Below, one piece after another: positions 1 to 5,012 of a DNA stretch of 11,352 nucleotides; the first letter of the stretch is position 1, and each line of letters starts with the position of its first letter. The stretch is from contig NZ_CAMFHL010000242.1 of assembly GCF_945952095.1 (NCBI RefSeq), positions 1 through 11,352 of the forward strand. The letters run 5' to 3'. Source of the DNA: an uncultured Arsenicibacter sp. GTDB lineage: Bacteria; Bacteroidota; Bacteroidia; Cytophagales; Spirosomataceae. The notes beneath the pieces are model-generated. The model ran no database searches. It was not told the origin of the DNA and was given only the letters and a program-made list of their open reading frames with translations. Position numbers and translations under genes: made by a program.

Positions 1-276
1 ATTGTGGCCAATATCATTTTTTGCGCGCTGGCCGGCGTAACGTGGTACTTCCAGTTTTTCTTTTACGGCATGGGCGACAGCAAAATGGGCGAGTACCGCT
101 TTTCGGGCTGGACGCTGCACATGGCCTTCATCATTGCTTTCAGTAGTTTCTGGGGCCTGTACCTGAACGAGTGGAAAGGATCGAGCCGGTCGACGATGCG
201 TACGATTTCGCTGGGCATCATGACGGTGGTGTTGTCGTCGGTCATTGTCGGCATCGGCAATTATTTAGCCGGGTAG
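1..276 (+). CDS. rhaT: L-rhamnose/H+ symporter RhaT, C-terminal part (5' end outside window)
   Basis: This is the last 91 codons of a gene that begins before the window; the frame is open from base 1 and ends at TAG 274-276. The product resembles the C-terminus of RhaT, the inner-membrane proton symporter that imports L-rhamnose (drug/metabolite transporter superfamily). Three hydrophobic segments are visible: one around VTWYFQFFFYGMG, one around GWTLHMAFIIAFSSFWGLY, and a last one ending at VGIGNYLAG. The signature stretch SGWTLHMAF, followed by GLYLNEWKG and the terminal VGIGN, matches the order seen in E. coli RhaT (WMLHMSF, GLVLKEWN, VGIG). The stop codon lies inside the terminal inverted repeat of the downstream island. 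Assignment rests on only about a quarter of the protein, so another member of the same transporter family cannot be fully excluded. Confidence 0.8.
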   Translation: MVANIIFCALAGVTWYFQFFFYGMGDSKMGEYRFSGWTLHMAFIIAFSSFWGLYLNEWKGSSRSTMRTISLGIMTVVLSSVIVGIGNYLAG

Positions 277-288
277 GGGCGACCCCAC

Positions 289-494
289 GTGGTCGCCCAA
301 TATCCCAATATATGGATGTGGTCGCCCAATATATGGATGTGGTCGCCCAAATCACAGACGTGGTCACCCAGCATATGGATGTGGTCACCCAGCATATGGA
401 TGTGGTCGCCCAGCATATGGATGTGGTCGCCCAGCATATGGATGTGGTCGCCCAATATATGGACGTGGTCGCCCAGCATATGGACGTGGTCGCT
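289..494 (+). repeat. 21-bp tandem repeat array, left arm (nine regular copies)
   Basis: The motif GTGGTC recurs at 318, 339, 360, 381, 402, 423, 444, 465 and 486, an exact 21-bp period. One further copy at 289 is offset by 8 extra bases (CCCAATAT). The unit is roughly GTGGTCGCCC followed by AGCATATGGAT. Copies differ mostly by transitions (AGCAT/AATAT, GGAT/GGAC, CGCCC/CACCC); the copy near 350-359 is the most diverged. Because 21 is a multiple of three, the array is open in several frames and gives spurious heptad-repeat ORFs. The near identity of the middle copies suggests recent slippage or unequal exchange. Confidence 0.9.
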
Positions 495-500
495 CTTGAT

Positions 501-605
501 CGGTGTCCCGAAGCGGCGTGGTCGGTGTCTCCAAGCCGTGTGGCCGCCACTGCGAGGTGCTGCACAGGGCGCTGCCCTGTGTTATAGATACAGCCCCGTT
601 GGGGC
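501..605. repeat. Core of the island: 22-bp-period duplication and two short hairpins
   Basis: Bases 501-521 and 523-543 are imperfect direct copies beginning CGGTGTC and ending GTGG, a second small repeat family with a 22-bp period. Next come an 8-bp hairpin, CACAGGGC-GCT-GCCCTGTG (563-581), and a 5-bp hairpin, GCCCC-GTT-GGGGC (593-605). The second overlaps the foot of the large hairpin at 603-647. No credible coding sequence is present. Confidence 0.6.
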
Positions 606-647
606 AAAAAGAAGGGGGAACGTAAAACGTTCCCCCTTCTTTTTGCC
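603..647. terminator. Perfect 21-bp hairpin, likely bidirectional terminator for rhaT and guaA
   Basis: Bases 603-623 pair without mismatch with 627-647 around an AAA loop. The stem core is GGGGGAACGT/ACGTTCCCCC, flanked by AAAAAGAA on the left and TTCTTTTT on the right. In either direction a GC-rich hairpin is therefore followed by a U-rich tract, the layout of a bidirectional intrinsic terminator. It lies midway between the two convergent genes. The U-tracts are themselves paired in the long stem, which is less typical, so it may instead be a structural part of the repeat island. Confidence 0.65.
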
Positions 648-660
648 ATATGTAGGTTCA

Positions 661-748
661 ATTCCGTGCTTTGGGCGACCACATCTGTGCTTTGGGCGAT
701 CATACCGTATGTTGGGCGGCCACATCCATATGCTGGGCGACCACGTGG
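661..748 (-). repeat. 21-bp repeat units, right arm (four diverged copies, inverted)
   Basis: On the minus strand the same unit as in the left arm recurs: complements of the GGTCGCCC core begin at 735, 714, 694 and 673, spaced 21, 20 and 21 bp. The copies are more diverged than those on the left (for example GGCCGCCC, and AAAGCACAGAT in place of AGCATATGGAT). Their orientation opposes the left array, so the two arms could pair over much of their length if the strand folds or is transcribed through. Confidence 0.8.
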
Positions 749-756
749 GGTCGCCC

Positions 757-2289
757 CTACTCCCACTCGATGGTGGCTGGTGGCTTCGAGGAGATGTCGT
801 ACACGACGCGGTTAACACCTTTGACTTTGTTGATGATCTCGTTTGAAATATCGGCGAGGAAGGTGTACGGCAGGTGAGCCCAGTCGGCGGTCATGCCGTC
901 GACACTGGTGACGGCCCGTAAGGCCACAACACGCTCATACGTCCGTTCGTCGCCCATAACGCCTACCGACTGTACCGGCAACAGCATCGCGCCTGCCTGC
1001 CATACCTGATCGTAAAGGCCTTCGCGCTTCAGACCGTTGATAAACAGCGCATCAACTTCCTGCAGGATCTGTACTTTTTCGGCCGTGATGTCGCCCAGAA
1101 TCCGGATCGCCAGGCCAGGGCCTGGGAACGGATGGCGCTTCAGGATGTGGTCGGGCAAGCCTAAGGTCCGGCCAACGGCACGTACTTCATCCTTGAAGAG
1201 TGTATTCAGCGGTTCAACAATTTTCAGCTTCATGAAGTCCGGCAGACCACCTACATTGTGGTGCGACTTAATGGTAGCCGACGGACCTTTTACCGATACC
1301 GATTCGATAACGTCCGGGTAAATAGTCCCCTGACCCAGCCAGACGACATCTTCAATCAGGTGTGATTCCTGATCAAACACGTCGATGAAGGTCTTGCCGA
1401 TGGCTTTCCGTTTGGCTTCCGGATCGGTCAGCCCTTCGAGTGCGTGGTAGAACTGATCTTTCGAGTCAACACCTTTGATGTTGAGGCCAAGGTGTTTGTA
1501 TGATTCGAGAACGTTTTCGTACTCGTCTTTGCGCAACAGACCGTTATCAACGAAGATGCAGAACAGGTTCTGACCGACGGCACGGTGTACAAGCATCGCC
1601 GCCACGGATGAATCAACGCCACCCGACAGCGCCATAACCACTTTATCGTTACCCAGCTTTTCTTTCAGGCCGGCAACGGTGCTTTCGACGAATGACTCCG
1701 ACGTCCAGTCCTGTGAGCAGCCGCAGATGTCGACCACAAAGTTCTGCAGCAGGTGTTTGCCTTGCAGCGAGTGGGTTACCTCAGGGTGGAACTGAATACC
1801 GTAGGTTTGTTCGCCTTCTACCTGGAACGCAGCAACCCGTACCGATTCGGTCGAGGCAATGATCCGGAAGTTATCAGGAATCTGGGTGATGGTATCCCCG
1901 TGCGACATCCATACCTGCGAGTGCTGGTCAATGCCCTGCATCAGCGGGCTTTCCGCATCAACGGTACCGAGTTTGGCGCGGCCGTATTCGCGGTGTGCCG
2001 AAGGCAGTACCTCGCCGCCGCTGGTATGGGCCAGCAGCTGAGCGCCGTAACAAACGCCTAGAACAGGCAGCTTATGACGGAAGGCGGCCAGATGAACCAT
2101 TGGCGCATCCTGGTCGCGTACAGAGCACGGACTGCCGGAAAGAATGATACCCTTAACCTCGGGCGTAATCGCAGGAATGTGATTGTAGGGATGAATCTCG
2201 CAGTAAACGTTCAGTTCGCGTACCCGGCGAGCAATGAGTTGGGTATATTGCGAACCGAAATCAAGAATCAGAATTTGTTCGGTTGCCAT
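757..2289 (-). CDS. guaA: GMP synthase [glutamine-hydrolysing]
   Basis: Full-length GuaA (510 residues) catalyses the ATP-dependent amination of XMP to GMP with glutamine as nitrogen donor, the last step of de novo guanine nucleotide synthesis in the cytoplasm. The N-terminal class I glutamine amidotransferase domain (about 1-195) starts ILILDFGSQYTQLIARRVRE and holds the catalytic triad Cys80 (GVCYG), His168 and Glu170 (QFHPEVTHS). The ATP-pyrophosphatase domain carries the P-loop SGGVDSS at 222-228. The C-terminal dimerisation/XMP-binding domain ends in the usual PPATIEWE. The length is slightly below that of E. coli GuaA (525). The start is ATG at 2287-2289, with the family's usual short N-terminus. 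It follows the toxin gene after 127 bp and has its own candidate promoter. Its stop codon lies in the terminal repeat of the downstream island. Confidence 0.97.
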   Translation of the reverse strand: MATEQILILDFGSQYTQLIARRVRELNVYCEIHPYNHIPAITPEVKGIILSGSPCSVRDQDAPMVHLAAFRHKLPVLGVCYGAQLLAHTSGGEVLPSAHREYGRAKLGTVDAESPLMQGIDQHSQVWMSHGDTITQIPDNFRIIASTESVRVAAFQVEGEQTYGIQFHPEVTHSLQGKHLLQNFVVDICGCSQDWTSESFVESTVAGLKEKLGNDKVVMALSGGVDSSVAAMLVHRAVGQNLFCIFVDNGLLRKDEYENVLESYKHLGLNIKGVDSKDQFYHALEGLTDPEAKRKAIGKTFIDVFDQESHLIEDVVWLGQGTIYPDVIESVSVKGPSATIKSHHNVGGLPDFMKLKIVEPLNTLFKDEVRAVGRTLGLPDHILKRHPFPGPGLAIRILGDITAEKVQILQEVDALFINGLKREGLYDQVWQAGAMLLPVQSVGVMGDERTYERVVALRAVTSVDGMTADWAHLPYTFLADISNEIINKVKGVNRVVYDISSKPPATIEWE

Positions 2290-2306
2290 GACAGGTCTTC
2301 AAAACG

Positions 2307-2337
2307 CAAAGTTCTGCATTTTGAACGAGGTGGGCAA
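2307..2337 (-). promoter_or_regulatory. Candidate guaA promoter
   Basis: On the minus strand GAACTTTG (2314 to 2307) matches the Bacteroidota -7 box TAnnTTTG except for its first base. A TTG at 2337-2335 lies 20 nt further upstream, a typical spacing for the -33 element. It sits about 18 nt before the guaA ATG, which would leave a very short leader. Weak evidence. Confidence 0.3.
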
Positions 2338-2416
2338 GTTATTTTTAAAAGTAGGGTAGCATGGAGCTGGTTTTGCCGGGTGACGGGCAGCAAAAGCAGC
2401 AGTACCGGGCAGGAGA

Positions 2417-2893
2417 TCAACTGCGCTTCACAAGCCGCCCGTCCAGCGGCAGAGGACGTCTGTCCACAACCGCTAGCCGGGCGAAATCCGGGTGTTGTGG
2501 GTGCAGTAAAAGATTATACGACATATCCAGGATGGCTGAAGGGACGGCAATACCCAATGCGAACGGATCCTGTAACCATTCTGTCAGGATAATCTGGGTT
2601 TCGGCAAGAGATCCGGTTTGCCAGTAAGCCGGTAACCGGTGAGGGGGTATCCAGAAAACAGGATTTTTAAGGTCATCAGGGAACCGGATTGTACTTACCC
2701 ACAACTGTGGCAGTTCAGACATAATTATGGGGGGGAGGTGAACGAGCGTTTCCAGTAGCGCCAGTTCAAGCGTAGTGCTTGTGTAAAGAATGCCGGTACC
2801 TTTAGGATTCCAGCGTCCGCCATGCAGGCGGCTTCCGGTTACCGAAAGCGGGTCTGTGTGATAGGGTGCTTTATTGATCCGGTAAATGTCCAT
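2417..2893 (-). CDS. RES-domain toxin (NAD+-degrading), toxin of a Xre/RES toxin-antitoxin pair
   Basis: The 158-residue product is a RES domain over nearly its full length. Characterised RES toxins (MbcT of Mycobacterium tuberculosis, Res of Pseudomonas putida) destroy NAD+ and stop growth unless bound by the cognate antitoxin. Visible landmarks are SRLHGGRWNPKGTGILYTS (21-39), giving Arg27 and Tyr37, then LALLETLVHL with Glu48, and GIAVPSAI with Ser119; spacing and order fit the Arg/Tyr/Glu/Ser active site. The antitoxin stop codon is 4 nt upstream of the ATG chosen here (2891-2893). A TTG start at 2908 is open but would overlap the antitoxin and add five residues before the conserved MDIYRI beginning, so ATG is preferred. 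Key residues look intact, so the toxin is probably active. Identification is firm; activity is inferred from the family. Confidence 0.88.
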   Translation of the reverse strand: MDIYRINKAPYHTDPLSVTGSRLHGGRWNPKGTGILYTSTTLELALLETLVHLPPIIMSELPQLWVSTIRFPDDLKNPVFWIPPHRLPAYWQTGSLAETQIILTEWLQDPFALGIAVPSAILDMSYNLLLHPQHPDFARLAVVDRRPLPLDGRLVKRS

Positions 2894-2897
2894 GTAA

Positions 2898-3446
2898 CTA
2901 TCCGGCAATTCCCCATTCTACACGTCCCAGCACATCGTCTGCCAACGAAAAGCCGGATACTGTATCCAGAAGAACCAAAGGCGATTGTGGAATAACCGGC
3001 GAATCTGGCGCCGTTGGTTGGGTTGACCGGTTATATGCTGGTTCAGGCTCTTCAAAACTTCCCATTTCCCGTACTGACAGGAATGCTTCAGATGTATGAT
3101 CGTCGATAGCGGCCTCGCGGTAGCCTAACTCATACAATGGCGTGTGTAGCCAGCGGTTAAACAGATCAGTACGACCATCGAAAACCATCAGCCCATGTTG
3201 AATCAGACGTTCAAGTAACAGTAAACGTTCACTGGCGGCAAGGCTCAGTGGATCGTTAGCTGATTTACCGTGTAGGCTTCGTACGGACATATCCAGAATA
3301 TGTGCCATTTCCTTATCCGTTAAACCTACAAGCCCGGCAATTTCATCAACCCGACGACGCAGTACACCCTGACGGGCCTGTATAATCAGGTCAGTTAACG
3401 GCCGTAAACCTGGCTTGTTTCCCGGTGATTTTGAAGGAGCTGTCAT
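2898..3446 (-). CDS. Xre/MbcA/ParS-type antitoxin (DUF2384), partner of the RES toxin
   Basis: The 182-residue antitoxin is encoded directly upstream of the toxin, in the usual order for this family. Residues about 34-64 (VDEIAGLVGLTDKEMAHILD onward) form an Xre-like helix-turn-helix region. The toxin-binding DUF2384 part contains FNRWLHTPLYELGYRE (96-111) and ends LLDTVSGF..ADDVLGRVEWGIAG. Between these two conserved blocks, which are normally almost contiguous, lies an extra stretch of about 42 residues (113-154), acidic at first and then rich in Pro, Ser and Thr, probably disordered. The ATG at 3444-3446 is preferred. The frame extends to a GTG at 3482, but that GTG adjoins a consensus -7 box (3472-3479), so the upstream part is likely promoter. 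The protein is expected to neutralise the toxin and repress its own operon, as in related systems. Confidence 0.85.
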   Translation of the reverse strand: MTAPSKSPGNKPGLRPLTDLIIQARQGVLRRRVDEIAGLVGLTDKEMAHILDMSVRSLHGKSANDPLSLAASERLLLLERLIQHGLMVFDGRTDLFNRWLHTPLYELGYREAAIDDHTSEAFLSVREMGSFEEPEPAYNRSTQPTAPDSPVIPQSPLVLLDTVSGFSLADDVLGRVEWGIAG

Positions 3447-3461
3447 ACCGTTTAACTGGAA

Positions 3462-3480
3462 GTATATATGGCAAATATAC
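3462..3480 (-). promoter_or_regulatory. Toxin-antitoxin promoter with overlapping inverted repeat
   Basis: On the minus strand TATATTTG (3479 to 3472) is an exact match to the Bacteroidota -7 box TAnnTTTG; a TTTTG lies only 14 nt further upstream, closer than usual for a -33 element. Transcription would begin near 3465, about 20 nt before the antitoxin ATG. GTATAT (3462-3467) and ATATAC (3475-3480) form a 6-bp inverted repeat with a 7-bp spacer across the box, a plausible operator for autoregulation. Confidence 0.45.
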
Positions 3481-3524
3481 ACAAACAGAATGGCAAAATT
3501 GCACAGATACGGCTGTTTTTCGGT

Positions 3525-3550
3525 TTATCACACCTAGAAACCTGTGATAA
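3525..3550. promoter_or_regulatory. Perfect 8-bp inverted repeat, candidate operator in the divergent region
   Basis: TTATCACA (3525-3532) and TGTGATAA (3543-3550) are perfect inverted copies with a 10-nt spacer, 46 to 71 bp upstream of the antitoxin -7 box and about 160 bp before the permease start. No U-tract follows, so it is not an intrinsic terminator. The arrangement suits a dimeric regulator of the toxin-antitoxin operon, of the permease gene, or of both. The rest of 3483-3708 shows only a weaker TGCATA/TATGCA pair (3568-3591) and no clear promoter for the permease. Confidence 0.4.
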
Positions 3551-3708
3551 TTGTATCGGAACCTGTGTGCATAACCGCTGTGCCGTATGCAACATCAACA
3601 CAAGAAATGCCGTCTGCAAATCATTTCGCCTGCCAAATCCGTTATTTTTACGGCGCTGTTTGGATATGGCCCGGTGCCAGCCCACAACAAACAAACGGTT
3701 TTGATCCC

Positions 3709-4941
3709 TTGAACGTCCCTTTTTTTCTTGCCCGACGCATCCGTCATGCTCCCGTTGCCAGCTTTTCGGCGACCGTCACCAAAGTCGGTATCGCCAGTAT
3801 CGCTATTGGATTAGGGGTAATGATTATTGCCTTTGCGGTTCTTTTTGGCTTTAAACAAACCATCGCTCAGAAGGTCTTTCTGTTTGGTGCACATCTGCAG
3901 GTCGCTAAATTTTCGCTTAACCGCTCCTATGAAGGCAGTCCGCTGCCGCTGCATACGAAGGTCTATGATCAGGCCGCTAAAATCCCCGGTGTGGGCCACA
4001 TTCAGGCCGTGGCGATGAAGGCCGGTATCCTGAAAGCCCCCGACGAGCTGGCGGGCGTGGTCCTGAAAGGTGTTGGCAAGGACTACGACTGGTCGATGCT
4101 CAAAGAGTCGCTGGTAGCGGGTAGTGTGCCTGATTTTTCGAAGGATACAGCCTATTCAACCGGTATCCTGCTCAGCAAAAAGATTGCGGATCAGCTGCGG
4201 CTGAAAACGGGTAACAACGTCATCATGTACTTTCTGGGTGGTGAAACCAACGCCCCGCGCCCGCGTAAGCTGACCGTATCAGGAATCTATGAGACGGGGC
4301 TGGAAGAGTTTGATAATACGGTGCTGATGGGCGATATCCGGATGATTCAGCGGCTGAACAACTGGGGCGCCGATACCGTGGCGTCTTACGAAATCTTTGT
4401 TAAAGACTTTGATAAACTCGATGAAACGTATCGGGAAGTGATGAACGTCATCACCCCGGAGATGCGGCTCAGTAAGGTCACCGACGACTACCGGGCGTTG
4501 TTCGACTGGATGCTGATGATTGACACCAATACCGCCGTTTTTCTGGTCCTGATCCTGTTTGTGGCCAGTTTTAATATGGTTTCGGTACTGCTTGTCCTGA
4601 TGATGGAGCGCACCCCGATGATCGGCCTGCTGAAAGCCTTTGGCGGCACCAACGGGCTGCTGCGGCGTATGTTCCTGTATGTCGGCCTGAACATGGTGGT
4701 CTGGGGGTTGGTACTGGGTAATGTGATCGGGCTGGGACTTTGCTGGCTTCAGGATACGTTCCGGATCATTCCGCTCGACCCTAAAAGCTATTACATGAGC
4801 TATGTGCCTATCGTCTGGAACTGGCCGTTTATTCTGATCCTGAATGTCGGTACAATCCTGGTCATTGCTGCGGTGCTGTGGCTGCCTACGTTTGTGATTA
4901 ACCGCATCCAGCCGATTAAAGCCCTCGTATTTAAAGCCTGA
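3709..4941 (+). CDS. ABC transporter permease, FtsX/LolE-like (MacB-type)
   Basis: An inner-membrane permease subunit of about 410 residues with the FtsX/LolC/LolE/MacB layout. TM1 is near residues 25-48 (KVGIASIAIGLGVMIIAFAV), followed by a large extracytoplasmic domain to about 265. Three TM segments follow, near 270-296, 321-344 and 374-393, and the protein ends with the family-like NRIQPIKALVFKA. LolE-type members help extract lipoproteins from the inner membrane, but other substrates are possible and nothing here identifies one. No ATPase gene lies beside it, so its partner must be encoded elsewhere. The start is uncertain: TTG at 3709 gives NVPFFLARRIRH, the usual beginning of such proteins. 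The longer frame from GTG 3544 adds 55 unlikely residues and starts inside the palindrome at 3525-3550. icmF follows 71 bp later on the same strand. Confidence 0.85.
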   Translation: MNVPFFLARRIRHAPVASFSATVTKVGIASIAIGLGVMIIAFAVLFGFKQTIAQKVFLFGAHLQVAKFSLNRSYEGSPLPLHTKVYDQAAKIPGVGHIQAVAMKAGILKAPDELAGVVLKGVGKDYDWSMLKESLVAGSVPDFSKDTAYSTGILLSKKIADQLRLKTGNNVIMYFLGGETNAPRPRKLTVSGIYETGLEEFDNTVLMGDIRMIQRLNNWGADTVASYEIFVKDFDKLDETYREVMNVITPEMRLSKVTDDYRALFDWMLMIDTNTAVFLVLILFVASFNMVSVLLVLMMERTPMIGLLKAFGGTNGLLRRMFLYVGLNMVVWGLVLGNVIGLGLCWLQDTFRIIPLDPKSYYMSYVPIVWNWPFILILNVGTILVIAAVLWLPTFVINRIQPIKALVFKA

Positions 4942-4971
4942 TGCTGCTTACTTTTGTGCTGATCCGATGAT

Positions 4972-4979
4972 TAACTTTG
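4972..4979 (+). promoter_or_regulatory. Candidate icmF promoter -7 box
   Basis: TAACTTTG (4972-4979) matches the Bacteroidota -7 consensus TAnnTTTG exactly. A TTTTG at 4952-4956 lies 15 nt before it, a shorter spacing than the usual -33 distance. Transcription would start near 4986, about 27 nt ahead of the ATG at 5013. The box overlaps the alternative TTG start at 4977, which argues against that start. Separate transcription from the upstream permease gene is therefore plausible. Confidence 0.4.
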
Positions 4980-5012
4980 ATTTTTCAAAGCTTCATCAGC
5001 ATAGACTCATTC

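Larger units (their letters stand above)
273..760. repeat. Repeat island with 27-bp terminal inverted repeats between convergent genes
   Basis: Bases 273-299 and 734-760 are perfect inverted copies of a 27-bp sequence beginning GTAGGGGCGACC. Each end is also a hairpin on its own: GGGCGACC, a 6-nt loop, then GGTCGCCC (277-298 and 735-756). Inward lie 21-bp tandem repeats, nine on the left reading rightward and four diverged ones on the right reading leftward, then a core with a 22-bp-period duplication and three hairpins. The TAG stops of rhaT (274-276) and guaA (757-759, complement) are both part of the terminal repeats. There is no transposase gene and no clear target-site duplication. It looks like a non-autonomous repetitive element or a composite intergenic repeat cluster; its mobility is inference. 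Confidence 0.75.

Noticed and set aside
289..494. CRISPR array
   Set aside because: The units are contiguous with no unique spacers, the period is only 21 bp, and no cas genes are present.
273..760. Classical insertion sequence
   Set aside because: There is no transposase frame and no clear target-site duplication beside the inverted repeats; at most a non-autonomous element.
171..846. Long overlapping open frames on both strands across the repeat island, encoding heptad repeats such as MDVVAQH
   Set aside because: The 21-bp period keeps several frames open at once. The frames begin inside rhaT or run into guaA, and the translations have no resemblance to known proteins outside the repeats.
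2074..2592. Plus-strand frame antisense to the guaA 5' end and the toxin 3' end
   Set aside because: It lies opposite two well-supported genes and shows no domain.
3525..3550. Intrinsic terminator interpretation of the 8-bp palindrome
   Set aside because: The stem is AT-rich with a 10-nt loop and no T-run follows; an operator is more likely.
3468..3704. Small plus-strand and minus-strand frames in the toxin-antitoxin/permease intergenic region
   Set aside because: They overlap promoter-like boxes and palindromes, are Cys-rich without a recognisable motif, and have no credible start context.
4977..5012. Upstream TTG start for icmF adding 12 residues
   Set aside because: It lies inside the TAACTTTG -7 box, and the added residues are not part of the B12-binding domain; ATG 5013 is better.
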